From Lysobacter_L cavernae (GTDB lineage: Bacteria; Pseudomonadota; Gammaproteobacteria; Xanthomonadales; Xanthomonadaceae), in NCBI RefSeq assembly GCF_042648505.1, contig NZ_JBHRXK010000001.1, positions 186,001 through 250,000 of the forward strand: a DNA stretch of 64,000 bases. The letters are read 5' to 3'. A program made the translations under genes and the position numbers. This document shows positions 44,477 through 54,059 of this stretch, piece after piece. How positions within the stretch are numbered: the first letter of the stretch is position 1; each line of letters begins with the position of its first letter. The notes under the pieces were generated by a model that was not told where the DNA came from, made no database searches, and was given only the letters and a program-made list of their open reading frames with translations.

Positions 44477-45382
44477 TCAGCGGTTGGCGACGCCGTGCGG
44501 TACGTGGCCGGCGGCGACGTGATCGCGTGCCGAGACGATGTTGTGCTCGGAGTCGTCGAAGAAGATGTCGGCGCCGAACGCTTCCAGGAACGGACCTTTC
44601 GAGCGTCCGCCGAGGAACAACGCCTCATCCAGGCGGATGCCCCATTCGCGCAGGGTGCGGATCACGCGCTCGTGCGCCGGTACCGAGCGCGCGGTGACCA
44701 GCGCGGTGCGGATCGGCGCCGCCTGCCCGGTCGGGAATGCCTGCTGCAGGCGATGCAGCGCATCGAGGAAACCGCGGAACGGGCCGCCCGACAACGGTTC
44801 GCCGGCATGGCTGCGCTCGTGTTCGGCGAAGGCGGCCAGGCCGCCCTCGCGTGAGACCCGCTCGCCTTCGTCATCGAAGATCACCGCATCGCCGTCGAAG
44901 GCGATGCGCAACTGGTCGTGGCGTTGCAGCGCCGCCTTCGACGGCAACAGCGTGGCCGCGGCGATGCCGGCCGCCAAGGCGTTGCGCACGTCCTCGGCAT
45001 TGGCCGACAGGAACAGGTCGGCACCGAATGGGCGGATGTACGGAAACGGCGGCGCGCCGTTGCTGAAAGCCGCGCGCTTGATCGCCAAACCATGGTGGGC
45101 GATCGAATTGAAGATGCGCAGTCCGCTGTCGGCCGAGTTGCGCGAGATCAGGATCACCTCGACCCGCGGCGCCTCCGGCGATGCGCCTTCGTTCAAGGCC
45201 AGCAGCTTGCGCACCAGCGGAAACGCGATGCCGGGCGTCAGCAGATCGTCCTCGTGCTCGCGCTGGAACGCGGCATAGGCGTCGATGCCGTCGCGCTCGA
45301 ACAGCGCGTGGCTCTCTTCCATGTCGAACAAGGTGCGCGATGAGATCGCGACGATCAGGGGGTCGGCATCACGGTCGGGCAT
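44477..45382 (-). CDS. 5'-nucleotidase (PF06189 family)
   Basis: The protein is 301 residues. It begins DPLIVAISSRTLFDMEESH, and motifs of the cytosolic 5'-nucleotidase family follow: VEVILISRNSADSGLRIFNS, LFLSANAEDVRNAL, RIAFDGDAVIFDDE (haloacid-dehalogenase-type DGDAV) and LFLGGRSKGPFLEAFGADIFFDD. It should hydrolyse nucleoside monophosphates. ATG 45382 is chosen because residues before it are not family-like. Confidence 0.85.
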   Translation of the reverse strand: MPDRDADPLIVAISSRTLFDMEESHALFERDGIDAYAAFQREHEDDLLTPGIAFPLVRKLLALNEGASPEAPRVEVILISRNSADSGLRIFNSIAHHGLAIKRAAFSNGAPPFPYIRPFGADLFLSANAEDVRNALAAGIAAATLLPSKAALQRHDQLRIAFDGDAVIFDDEGERVSREGGLAAFAEHERSHAGEPLSGGPFRGFLDALHRLQQAFPTGQAAPIRTALVTARSVPAHERVIRTLREWGIRLDEALFLGGRSKGPFLEAFGADIFFDDSEHNIVSARDHVAAGHVPHGVANR

Positions 45383-45546
45383 GGCGCTATTGTGCCCGTT
45401 CCGGCGGCAGGCCGGCAGGCGTCCCGCATCGCGCATGAGACTGTCCGGGATGGCGGCAGCCCACCGTTCACAAGCAGCATGTTCGCCCGGAACATCATGC
45501 GGCGAGCCTGCGGCGCCGACGCCACCCGCAGCATCCAGGAGGAACC

Positions 45547-46452
45547 ATGCCTGCCACCCAGTCCGTCATGACCACGCGCCGCGGCCAGTTCCGCGACATC
45601 TATCGCAAGCTCAAGCGCAAGGGTTTTCTCGAACACACGCCAGTCATCTTCTGCGAAGGTGACTCCTGGTTCTCGACGCCATTGTCCATGAACCTGCTGG
45701 ACTGGCTGGTCTTTCCGACGCCCGAGGACGAGGCGCGCGGCGTTCCACTCTTGGGTGCCGGTGGTTTGTTCTTCCGCGCCGAAGAAAGCGGCGACACGGC
45801 AAAGAATATCTTCACGACCGGCAACATCCGCGACCTGCGCGACTGGTACGACGGTTTCGAGTTCGACCTGGTGCTGTTGAGCGCCGGCGGCAACGATTTC
45901 GTCGGCGACTTCCTCAAGAGGCTGTTCGCCGGCAAGGGGCCGATGTCGGTCGCGCAGGCGTTCAGGCTGGTGAGCGATTCGGGCCGTTTCGAGCAGGTCG
46001 TGGCTGGGTATCGACGGTTCATCACCGCGTTCCGCAAGGTCCGTCCGCAGGTGCCGATCCTCGGCCACACCTACGACTATTCGGTGCTGATGGGACAACC
46101 GGCCAACCTCACGTTGGCCAACATCGGCGCGGTCGCGATCTTGAAGAAGGATGTGGGGCCGTGGATCGGGCCGCATATCCAGACGGCACTGCCCAGGCGT
46201 GAGGATCAGTGTGCGTTCGCACGCTTGCTGATCGACGGTTTCGAGGCGCGCGTGCTTCGCACCTTGAAGAACGACCCGGCGCTAGGCGGCGCTTTCGATT
46301 ACGTCGACCTGCGCGGCACGCTGGCGGCGATGGACCAGTGGTTCGACGAAATGCACCCGACCGGTGCCAGCTTCCACACGCTTTCGGCCAGGTTCGGCGC
46401 CGCGATCCATGAGCGCCTGCCAGCCGCAAAGCGCAGACCACCACCCGGCTAG
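45547..46452 (+). CDS. SGNH/GDSL-type hydrolase without signal peptide
   Basis: The protein is 301 residues. Block I is FCEGDSWFSTP (Ser in GDSW, residues 38-41), block III is VLLSAGGNDFVGD (residues 114-117) and block V is FDEMHPTGASFHTLS with the Asp-x-x-His pair. Block II Gly is likely in GAGGLFF. So all four SGNH positions can be placed. The protein has no export signal, unlike most lipases of the superfamily, so it probably acts in the cytoplasm or on a released product. The substrate is unknown. AGGAGG lies just upstream of the ATG. Confidence 0.75.
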   Translation: MPATQSVMTTRRGQFRDIYRKLKRKGFLEHTPVIFCEGDSWFSTPLSMNLLDWLVFPTPEDEARGVPLLGAGGLFFRAEESGDTAKNIFTTGNIRDLRDWYDGFEFDLVLLSAGGNDFVGDFLKRLFAGKGPMSVAQAFRLVSDSGRFEQVVAGYRRFITAFRKVRPQVPILGHTYDYSVLMGQPANLTLANIGAVAILKKDVGPWIGPHIQTALPRREDQCAFARLLIDGFEARVLRTLKNDPALGGAFDYVDLRGTLAAMDQWFDEMHPTGASFHTLSARFGAAIHERLPAAKRRPPPG

Positions 46453-46486
46453 GCTTGCACAGCCAGCCAACGCGAGGACCGCGCGC

Positions 46487-47260
46487 TCAGCCGCTGATGA
46501 ACTGCTCGGCGAGCATCCGCTCCTCGAGGTTGTGCTCGGGATCGAACAACAACGTGACAGTGCGGTCGTGCGACTCGCGGATCGTCACCTCGACCACGTC
46601 GCGGACCTCGTGCGAATCGGCGGTGGCGCTGACCGGGCGTTTGTACGGGTCGAGCACGCGGAAGCGCACCTCGGTGTCGGCCTTGAGCACGGCGCCGCGC
46701 CAACGACGCGGGCGGAAGGCGGCGATCGGGGTCAGCGCTATGACATTCGCGCCCAGCGGCAATATCGGGCCGTGCGCGGAGAAGTTGTAGGCGGTGCTGC
46801 CAGCCGGCGTGGCCACCAGCACACCGTCGCAGATCAGTTCGTCCAGGCGGGTCTGGCCGTTGAGGTCGATGCGCAGGTGCGCCGCCTGCCGGGTCTGGCG
46901 CAGCAACGAGACCTCGTTGTACGCCAGCGAGCCGACCGTGGCGCCGGACTCGGTCTGCACGACCATTTCCAGCGGTCGTAACACCGCCGGCTCGGCCGCG
47001 TGCAGGCGCTCGTGCAGGCCGTCGCCGCCGTGGTGGTTCATCAGGAATCCGACCGTGCCCAGCTTCATGCCGTACACCGGTTTGCCCAGGCCGCCATAGC
47101 GATGCAGGGTCTGCAGCATGAAGCCGTCACCGCCCAGTGCAACCAGCACGTCGGCGGACTCGGGCTCGTGCTGGCCGTGATGCGCGGACAGCTCGGCGAG
47201 CGCGCGTTGCGCTTCGTCCGAGGGATTGGCGAGGAAGGCGATGCGTGGCGTCACGGTCAT
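46487..47260 (-). CDS. nadK: NAD kinase
   Basis: The protein is 257 residues, rather shorter than E. coli NadK (292) but usual for this order. ADVLVALGGDGFMLQ is the GGDG phosphate motif. LGTVGFLMNHHG, the Ser/Thr-rich GVLVATPAGSTAYNFSAHG and a C-terminal beta-domain complete the fold. It phosphorylates NAD to NADP with ATP. It is the gene before the glutamate dehydrogenase on the same strand, separated by a terminator. Confidence 0.94.
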   Translation of the reverse strand: MTVTPRIAFLANPSDEAQRALAELSAHHGQHEPESADVLVALGGDGFMLQTLHRYGGLGKPVYGMKLGTVGFLMNHHGGDGLHERLHAAEPAVLRPLEMVVQTESGATVGSLAYNEVSLLRQTRQAAHLRIDLNGQTRLDELICDGVLVATPAGSTAYNFSAHGPILPLGANVIALTPIAAFRPRRWRGAVLKADTEVRFRVLDPYKRPVSATADSHEVRDVVEVTIRESHDRTVTLLFDPEHNLEERMLAEQFISG

Positions 47261-47333
47261 CGGCAGCTCCGGTGGGGTGCGATCAGCATAACCCGGGGAC
47301 CGTGCGGTTCCGTGGTGCGCAGGGCCGGAAACG

Positions 47334-47361
47334 ACGAGCCCGGCGCGGGGCCGGGCTCGTG
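47334..47361 (-). terminator. Terminator of the NAD-glutamate dehydrogenase gene
   Basis: Stem ACGAGCCCGGC / GCCGGGCTCGT with loop GCGGG. It stands about 20 nt past the gdh stop on the minus strand. Confidence 0.75.
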
Positions 47362-47382
47362 CATTGCCTCAGGCGATGCGCG

Positions 47383-50300
47383 TCATGCGCCAGCCGACGC
47401 GACCTGCGCCAGGCGACGCACCGCCACCGACAGGGTCGGATAGTCGAGCGTCTTCTGGTTGAGCAGGTCGGCCAGCATGGCCAGGGTGAAGCGCAGCGAC
47501 GAATCGTCGCGCTTCAGCCAGGCGTCGACCTTGACCTCGGCCGGCTTCTTGCCGCCTTCGGCGAGTATCTGCGAAACCAGCGTGCGGGCCTGGGTGGCCA
47601 GTTCGTCGCGCAGTGCGCCGCGTGCCAGCGCCTGCCAGCGGCCGTCGACCGGCAACTGCTCGACCTGCTCGTACAGCCACGGCAAGTGCAGCGCCGCGCC
47701 GAGCGCGAAGTAGCCACGCGCCACCTCGACCGGCGACAGCTTGCGCGCCAGCGAAATCTCGACGATGTCGCAACCGAACTCGAGCAGCGGCAACGCGGCC
47801 AGTTGTTCAGCCAGCGTCGCCGGCAGGCCCTTGCCCTTCCACTCGGCCACGCGTGCGCCATAGGCTTCACGGCGCACGCCCGAGAGCACGTCGGGAAGCG
47901 CGTTGCGAACGGCGTTGAGGCCATCGCCGTAACGCGCCATGGCCGCGGTGATCTCCGGCATCTTGCCCGGACGCGACAGCAGCCAGCGCGACATCGAACG
48001 CAGCAGGTGCCAGATGACCTGCAACGCGTCGACCTGCACCGCCTCGGGCACCTTGCCGTCGAGCGCGTCGATCTGCGCCCACAGGCTGCGCGCATCGACC
48101 GCCTCGCGGGCGATGGTGTAGGCCTCGGCGACCTCGGCCGGGGTGCGGCCGGTGTCCTCGGTCATGCGCAGGGTGAAGGTCGCACCCATGCGGTTGACCA
48201 TCGAGTTGGTCACCGCGGTGGCGATGATCTCGCGCTTCAGGCGGTGGTGCTCCATCGCCTTGGCGTACTTGGCCTGCAGCGGCTGCGGGAAGTAACGCAC
48301 CAGTTCCTTGGACAGGTACGGGTCTTCCGGCACGTCAGAATCGAGCAACTGCTGGAACAGCACGATCTTGGAGTACGACAGCAGCACCGCCAGTTCCGGG
48401 CGGGTCAGGCCCTGGCCGCGCGACTTGCGCTCGGCGATATCGGCATCGGACGGCAGGAACTCGATCTGGCGATCGAGCAGGCCCTGCGACTCCAGCGTGC
48501 GGATGAAGTGCTGCTTGGAGCCGAGGCGATGCACGCTCATCCGCTCCATCAGGCTGATCGCCTGATTCTGGCGGTAGTTGTCGGTAAGCACCAGCTGGCC
48601 GACTTCATCGGTCATCGCCGCCAGCAGCTTGTTGCGCTCCGGCAGCGTCAGCTTCTTCTTCTGCACCTCGCCGTTGAGCAGGATCTTGATGTTGACCTCG
48701 TGGTCCGAGGTGTCCACGCCTGCCGAGTTGTCGATAAAGTCGGTATTGAGCAGCACGCCGTGGTGCGCGGCCTCGATGCGACCGAGCTGGGTCATGCCGA
48801 GGTTGCCGCCCTCGCCCACCACCTTGCAACGCAGCTCGCGGCCGTTGACGCGCAGGGCGTTGTTGGCGCGGTCGCCGACGTCGCCGTGGGTTTCGCTGCT
48901 GGCCTTGACGTAGGTACCGATGCCGCCGTTCCACAACAGGTCAACCGGTGCCTTGAGGATCGCGCTGAGCAGCTCGACCGGGCTCATCGCCGCGATGCCG
49001 CTGTCGATGCCGAGCGCGGCCTTGATTTCCGGTGACAGCGGGATCGACTTGGCCGAGCGCGGGTAGATGCCACCGCCCTTGCTGATCAGCTTGGCGTCGT
49101 AATCGGCCCAGCTCGAGCGTGGCAGCTTGAACATGCGCTGGCGCTCCTTGAACGTCACCGCGGCATCCGGGTTCGGGTCCAGGAAGATGTGGCGGTGGTC
49201 GAACGCGGCCAGCAGGCGGATGTGCTTGCTCAACAGCATGCCGTTGCCGAACACGTCGCCGGACATGTCGCCGACGCCGACCACGGTGAAGTCCTGCTTC
49301 TGGCTGTCGCGACCCATCGCGCGGAAGTGGCGCTTGACCGATTCCCAGGCGCCGCGCGCGGTGATGCCCATGCCCTTGTGGTCGTAACCGACCGAACCAC
49401 CGGAGGCGAATGCGTCGTCGAGCCAGAAGCCATGCGCGCGGGCGATGCCGTTGGCGATGTCGGAGAAGGTCGCGGTGCCCTTGTCGGCGGCCACGACCAG
49501 GTACGGGTCGTCGCCGTCGTGGCGCACCACGTTGATCGGCGGCACGATCTTGCCGTCGACGATGTTGTCGGTGATGTCGAGCAGACCGTTGATGAAGCGC
49601 TGGTAGCAGGCCACGCCCTCGTTGAACCAGGCATCGCGATCAACCGTCGGGTCGGGCAGCTGCTTGGCGAAGAAGCCGCCCTTGGAGCCGACCGGCACGA
49701 TCACCGTGTTCTTCACCATCTGCGCCTTGACCAGGCCCAGCACCTCGGTGCGGAAGTCCTCACGGCGGTCCGACCAGCGCAGGCCGCCGCGGGCGACCGG
49801 GCCGAAGCGCAGGTGCACGCCTTCGACACGCGGGCCGTAGACAAAGATCTCGCGGTACGGACGCGGCTTGGGCAGGTCCGGCACCTTGCTGGAGTCGAAC
49901 TTGAAGCTGATGTAGTCGGCCGGGCCGCCGTCGGCGCGTACGCCGCCCTTGCGCTGCATGAAGTAGCTGGTGCGCAAGGTGGCGTCGATCACGCCGATGA
50001 AGCTGCGCAGGATGCGGTCCTCGTCGAGGCTGGCGACGCGATCGAGCAGGCCCTTGAGCGTGCTGCGCGCTGCATCGACCTGCTGCTCGCGCTTGTCGGC
50101 ACGCGCATCGATCAACGGCTTCAGCGCAGCCAGTGCAGCTTCGTCACCGTTGGCCAGCGCCTGCAGCTGCTGGCTGAAGCGCTCCATGCCAGCCTTGATC
50201 TCGGCCTTGCTTTCCTTGCCGGTGACCGGATCGAACTTGGCCTCGAACAATTCGACCAGCAGGCGCGCCAGCAACGGGTAGCGATTGAAGGTCGCTTCGA

Positions 50301-52389
50301 CATACGCCTGCGAAAACGGCACGCCAACCTGCAGCAGGTACTTGCAGTAGGCGCGCAGCATGGCGACCTGGCGCCAGGACAGGTTGGCGGCCAGAATCAA
50401 GCGGTTGAACCCGTCGTTCTCGGCATTGCCGCGCCAGATCTGGGCGAAGGCCTCCTCGAAATTCGCATCGAGGTTGGCGATGTCCAGGTTCTCGTCGGTC
50501 GTCTCGACCTCGAAGTCCTGGATGTACAGCGGCACCTCGTTGGTCACCAGACGGTACGGGTGCTCGGTGATCACCCGCAGGCCCATGTTCTCCATCATCG
50601 GCAAGGCGTCCGACAAGGCGATGTCGTTGTACTGGCGGTAGAACTTGAAGCGCAGGCCGCCTTCGCCGCGGTGGGTGCGGTACAGACTCAGGCGCAGGTC
50701 GTCGGCGCCGGTCAGCGCGGCCAGGTGCTCGACGTCATCGGCCGCGATACCGGCACTGACCTCTTCGATGTAGCCTGCCGGCAGTGCCCGGCCATAGCCG
50801 TTGACCAGGGCCAGGCCACGCTCTTCGCCATGGCGCGCAACGAGTTGCTCGCGCAGGTCGTCGGTCCAGTTGCGGACGATGCCGGCCAGCTCCGCCTCGA
50901 TCCTGGTGCTGTCGACGTCGATGGTTTCGCCCGACGTCGGCCGCACGATCATGTGCAGTTGCGCCAGCGGCGATTCGCCCAGCATCACCGAGGAGTCGAT
51001 GTGCTCGCCGTGCAGCTCGCGCTTGAGCATCGCCTCGATGCGCAGGCGCACATCGGTGTTGAAGCGCTCGCGCGGGATGTAGGCCAGCACCGAGAAGAAG
51101 CGCCCGTAACGGTCACGGCGCAGGAACAGCTTGCTGCGCACGCGCTCCTGCAAACCAAGGATCGCGGCACTGGCCTGCAGCAGTTCCTGCTCGCTCGACT
51201 GGAACAGCTCATCGCGCGGCAGGCTCTCGATGATGTGGCGCAGCGCCTTGCCGCTGTGGCTGTCCGCCGCCAGCCCCGACTTCTCCATCACGTAGTTGTG
51301 GCGCTGGCGCACCAGCGGGATGTCCCAGGGGCGACGGTTGTAGGCGCTGGAGGTGTACAGGCCGAGGAAGCGCTCCTCGCGCACCGGCTTGCCCTTGTCG
51401 TCGAAGCTGAGCACGCCGATGTAATCCATGTAACCCGGACGGTGCACGGTGGCGCGCGCATTGGTCTTGGTCAGGATCAGCGCGTCGACCGAACCGGACT
51501 GCGGCATGTAGTGCGCCGCCAGCGAGGTCAGCAGGCGCGGCTTGCCGACCTCCTGGTCGCGCAGCAGGCCCAGGCCGCTGGCCTTGTTGGCGCGCAACGC
51601 ATCCTCGCCGCCCTGCTTGACGACGTCGTACTCGCGGTAGCCGAGGAAGGTGAAGTGGTTGTCGGCAGCCCAGCGCAGGAACTCCTGTGCCTCGTGCTTG
51701 CCCTCTTTGTTCACCGGCAACTTGCGAGAGGCCAGGTCGTCGGCGACCTCGAGCATCTTGGCGCGCATCTGCGGCCAGTCGCGCACGCTGGCGCGCACGT
51801 CGGCCAGAACGGCCTCCAGCGCCTTCTTGATCTTCGGCATCGCCTCGAGCGGCTGGCGGTCGATCTCCAGGTGCATCAGCGATTCAGCCACGCCACCGCC
51901 GACCGCCAGCAGTTTGCCAGCCTTGTCGCGCTGGAACGTCACCACCGGATGCCCCAGCACGTGCACGCCAATGCCCTGCTCGGCCAGTGCCATGGTCACC
52001 GAGTCGACCAGGAACGGCATGTCGTCGTTGGCGATCTGCACGACGGTGTGGGTCGACTCCCAGCCTTGGCTCTTGAAGGTCGGGTTGAACAGGCGCACCA
52101 GCGCGGCGCCCGGCTTGCGCGCGCGGGCGAAATCGAGGAAGTCGGTGGCCAGCTCGGCCCAGCCCTGCGCGTTGTGCTGCGGCAGCTCGTCGCTGCTCAT
52201 GCGCTTGTAGAAGGCATTGATGAAGGCCTCGGCCTCGGCGTGGCGCGCCTTCGGCAGGTGCTTGCGCATCGCGGCGACGATCGGCTCGAGGGAGACAGTG
52301 TCGTTCTGGACGGCATTCTTTTCCGGCGCAGCTTTCTTCGACGTGGCCTTGGCGACGGGTTTGGCTGCAGCGTTACGTTTGGTGCTCAT
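47383..52389 (-). CDS. NAD-specific glutamate dehydrogenase, 180-kDa class
   Basis: The protein is 1,668 residues, in the range for the large (GDH-180) class. The N-terminal half holds ACT-like regulatory regions (for example QIANDDMPFLVDSVTMAL). The catalytic domain is in the middle (GPVARGGLRWSDRREDFRTE, then KNTVIVPVGSKGGFFAKQ and GDMSGDVFGNGMLLS). A long helical C-terminal region follows. It oxidises glutamate to 2-oxoglutarate with NAD+. The first ~30 residues are a Lys/Ala-rich tail (MSTKRNAAAKPVAKATSKKA) not seen in most homologues, probably disordered. Confidence 0.95.
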   Translation of the reverse strand: MSTKRNAAAKPVAKATSKKAAPEKNAVQNDTVSLEPIVAAMRKHLPKARHAEAEAFINAFYKRMSSDELPQHNAQGWAELATDFLDFARARKPGAALVRLFNPTFKSQGWESTHTVVQIANDDMPFLVDSVTMALAEQGIGVHVLGHPVVTFQRDKAGKLLAVGGGVAESLMHLEIDRQPLEAMPKIKKALEAVLADVRASVRDWPQMRAKMLEVADDLASRKLPVNKEGKHEAQEFLRWAADNHFTFLGYREYDVVKQGGEDALRANKASGLGLLRDQEVGKPRLLTSLAAHYMPQSGSVDALILTKTNARATVHRPGYMDYIGVLSFDDKGKPVREERFLGLYTSSAYNRRPWDIPLVRQRHNYVMEKSGLAADSHSGKALRHIIESLPRDELFQSSEQELLQASAAILGLQERVRSKLFLRRDRYGRFFSVLAYIPRERFNTDVRLRIEAMLKRELHGEHIDSSVMLGESPLAQLHMIVRPTSGETIDVDSTRIEAELAGIVRNWTDDLREQLVARHGEERGLALVNGYGRALPAGYIEEVSAGIAADDVEHLAALTGADDLRLSLYRTHRGEGGLRFKFYRQYNDIALSDALPMMENMGLRVITEHPYRLVTNEVPLYIQDFEVETTDENLDIANLDANFEEAFAQIWRGNAENDGFNRLILAANLSWRQVAMLRAYCKYLLQVGVPFSQAYVEATFNRYPLLARLLVELFEAKFDPVTGKESKAEIKAGMERFSQQLQALANGDEAALAALKPLIDARADKREQQVDAARSTLKGLLDRVASLDEDRILRSFIGVIDATLRTSYFMQRKGGVRADGGPADYISFKFDSSKVPDLPKPRPYREIFVYGPRVEGVHLRFGPVARGGLRWSDRREDFRTEVLGLVKAQMVKNTVIVPVGSKGGFFAKQLPDPTVDRDAWFNEGVACYQRFINGLLDITDNIVDGKIVPPINVVRHDGDDPYLVVAADKGTATFSDIANGIARAHGFWLDDAFASGGSVGYDHKGMGITARGAWESVKRHFRAMGRDSQKQDFTVVGVGDMSGDVFGNGMLLSKHIRLLAAFDHRHIFLDPNPDAAVTFKERQRMFKLPRSSWADYDAKLISKGGGIYPRSAKSIPLSPEIKAALGIDSGIAAMSPVELLSAILKAPVDLLWNGGIGTYVKASSETHGDVGDRANNALRVNGRELRCKVVGEGGNLGMTQLGRIEAAHHGVLLNTDFIDNSAGVDTSDHEVNIKILLNGEVQKKKLTLPERNKLLAAMTDEVGQLVLTDNYRQNQAISLMERMSVHRLGSKQHFIRTLESQGLLDRQIEFLPSDADIAERKSRGQGLTRPELAVLLSYSKIVLFQQLLDSDVPEDPYLSKELVRYFPQPLQAKYAKAMEHHRLKREIIATAVTNSMVNRMGATFTLRMTEDTGRTPAEVAEAYTIAREAVDARSLWAQIDALDGKVPEAVQVDALQVIWHLLRSMSRWLLSRPGKMPEITAAMARYGDGLNAVRNALPDVLSGVRREAYGARVAEWKGKGLPATLAEQLAALPLLEFGCDIVEISLARKLSPVEVARGYFALGAALHLPWLYEQVEQLPVDGRWQALARGALRDELATQARTLVSQILAEGGKKPAEVKVDAWLKRDDSSLRFTLAMLADLLNQKTLDYPTLSVAVRRLAQVASAGA

Positions 52390-52414
52390 GGGAACGAGGG
52401 GTCCGATGGAATGA

Positions 52415-52436
52415 GGCCCGCGCTTTCGCGCGGGCC
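52415..52436 (-). terminator. Terminator between the acyl-CoA dehydrogenase gene and gdh
   Basis: Stem GGCCCGCGC / GCGCGGGCC with a 4-nt loop, 26 nt upstream of the gdh start. It would stop minus-strand readthrough from the acyl-CoA dehydrogenase gene. The rest of the 250-nt gap contains nothing I recognise. Confidence 0.65.
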
Positions 52437-52646
52437 AGGGAGATACGATTCAGTACGGAGAACTTGCGGACACGATTGGATGCGGCCCCGCGAGCGATTG
52501 ACGCACGGCGTCAGGGACCGCTTCGCGTGCGGCGATCTTGGGTGCGCGGGAGCTGGTCTGGAAGAGACAGCTACCGCGCTCCACAGGGCAGGCTGTGGGA
52601 CGTGACGATCCGAAACGTTTCATGACGTACTCGTCGCGAGCCTGTG

Positions 52647-53795
52647 CTAGCGCAGGCCCGTCTCGTTGCGGGCGATCACCAGACGCTGGATCTCGCTGGT
52701 GCCCTCGTAGATTTCGGTGATCTTGGCGTCGCGGAAGTAACGCTCCAGCGGCATTTCCTTGGAATAGCCCATGCCGCCGTGGATCTGCACGGCTTGGTGG
52801 GTAATCCACATCGCCGCTTCGGAGGCGGTGAGCTTGGCGATCGCGGCCTCGTTGGTGAAACGCTGGTCCTGGCCCTTGACCCAAGCCGCGCGCAAGGTCA
52901 GCAGCAGCGCCGCGTCGAGCTTGCACTTCATGTCGGCAATCTTGGCCTGGGTCATCTGGAACGCGCCGATCGGCTGGCCAAAGGCCTTGCGCTCGCGCAC
53001 GTAAGCCAGCGTCGCCTCGTAGGCCGCACGGGCGATGCCGATGGCCTGGCTGGCGATGCCGATGCGGCCGGCGTCGAGCACACCCATGGCGATCTTGAAG
53101 CCGTGGCCTTCATCGCCGAGCACTTCATCGGGCTGGGCAACGTAGTCGGCGAACTCGATCTCGCAGGTCGCCGAGGCGCGGATGCCGAGCTTGGGCTCGG
53201 TCTTGCCGCGGTGGAAGCCGGCACGGTCTCCGTCAACGAGGAACGCGGTGATGCCGCGTGCGCCCTTCTCCGGTTCGGTCATTGCGAACAGCACGAAGTA
53301 CTTGGCAACGGGACCGGAGGTGATCCAGCTCTTCTTGCCGTTGATCAGGAACGTGCCGTCGGCCTGCTTGATCGCCTTGCAGCGCATCGCAGTGGCATCG
53401 GAGCCGGACTGCGGCTCGGTCAGTGCAAACGCACCGATCTCGCGCCCCTCGGCAATCGCACGCACGTACAACTGTTTCTGCGCCTCGGTGCCGAACTTGA
53501 GGATGCCGTTGCAGAACAGCGAATTATTGACCGACACGATGGTCGAATGCGCGGCATCGCCGGCAGCGATCTCCACCATCGCCAGCACGTAGCTGATCGG
53601 GTCCATGCCGGCGCCGCCATACTCGGCCGGCACCTCGATGCCCATCAGGCCGTTTTCGCCGAGGGTGCGGATATTGGCGAGCGGAAACTCGCCCGTCTGG
53701 TCGTGGTGCTCGGCGCTGGGAGCAATTTTTTCCTGGGCGATGCGGCGCGCCACATCCTGGATCATCAACTGCTCTTCAGTGAAGCGAAAATCCAC
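52647..53795 (-). CDS. Acyl-CoA dehydrogenase
   Basis: The protein is 382 residues. It begins DFRFTEEQLMIQDVARRIAQ; AFALTEPQSGSDATAMRCKA is the FAD/substrate block, and KITEIYEGTSEIQRLVIAR holds the catalytic Glu (IYEGTSEIQ). The IEVPAEYGGAGMDPISYVLA and QIHGGMGYSKEMPLERYFRDA blocks place it in the short/branched-chain acyl-CoA dehydrogenase group. It introduces the alpha-beta double bond of acyl-CoA and hands electrons to ETF. No other beta-oxidation genes are nearby. Confidence 0.93.
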   Translation of the reverse strand: MDFRFTEEQLMIQDVARRIAQEKIAPSAEHHDQTGEFPLANIRTLGENGLMGIEVPAEYGGAGMDPISYVLAMVEIAAGDAAHSTIVSVNNSLFCNGILKFGTEAQKQLYVRAIAEGREIGAFALTEPQSGSDATAMRCKAIKQADGTFLINGKKSWITSGPVAKYFVLFAMTEPEKGARGITAFLVDGDRAGFHRGKTEPKLGIRASATCEIEFADYVAQPDEVLGDEGHGFKIAMGVLDAGRIGIASQAIGIARAAYEATLAYVRERKAFGQPIGAFQMTQAKIADMKCKLDAALLLTLRAAWVKGQDQRFTNEAAIAKLTASEAAMWITHQAVQIHGGMGYSKEMPLERYFRDAKITEIYEGTSEIQRLVIARNETGLR

Positions 53796-54020
53796 GTCGG
53801 CACCTCGGGCTGCAAGTATTGGGTAATTTGACCGCTACAGACAGAGAATTGTAGCTGGCTCGTGCCGGATTCGCAGGCCCGAGGTATGTTGCGCAGCGCC
53901 ATACCCGCCCTTTTCCGCCTGCGGCGGAAACCGCCCCTAACTAAGGGGCTAGGGTAAAGACTCACTACTACATCCCCACTACGCACTTCGATCTTCTGCC
54001 TTGACCCTCGCGCCCTTGCG

Positions 54021-54055
54021 CATCAAACTTATCGCTATATCGCGATAGGTTGATG
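54021..54055 (+). promoter_or_regulatory. Operator-like palindrome upstream of the ArsR-methyltransferase gene
   Basis: CATCAAACTTATCGC and GCGATAGGTTGATG are near-perfect complements (one extra base in the left arm) around a TATATC centre. The inner arms TATCGC/GCGATA (54,030-54,047) are exact. The site ends 4 nt before the start codon of an ArsR-type repressor gene, an arrangement that suggests autoregulation and control of the metH genes behind it. Confidence 0.65.
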
Positions 54056-54059
54056 AAGC

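Noticed and set aside
49189..52605. 1,138-codon plus-strand open frame
   Set aside because: Antisense shadow of the NAD-glutamate dehydrogenase gene caused by high GC codon bias.
53933..53951. GCCCCT/AGGGGC hairpin as a cobalamin or SAM riboswitch ahead of metH
   Set aside because: A 6-bp stem alone; no conserved B12-box or SAM-riboswitch core is recognisable in 53,796-54,059.
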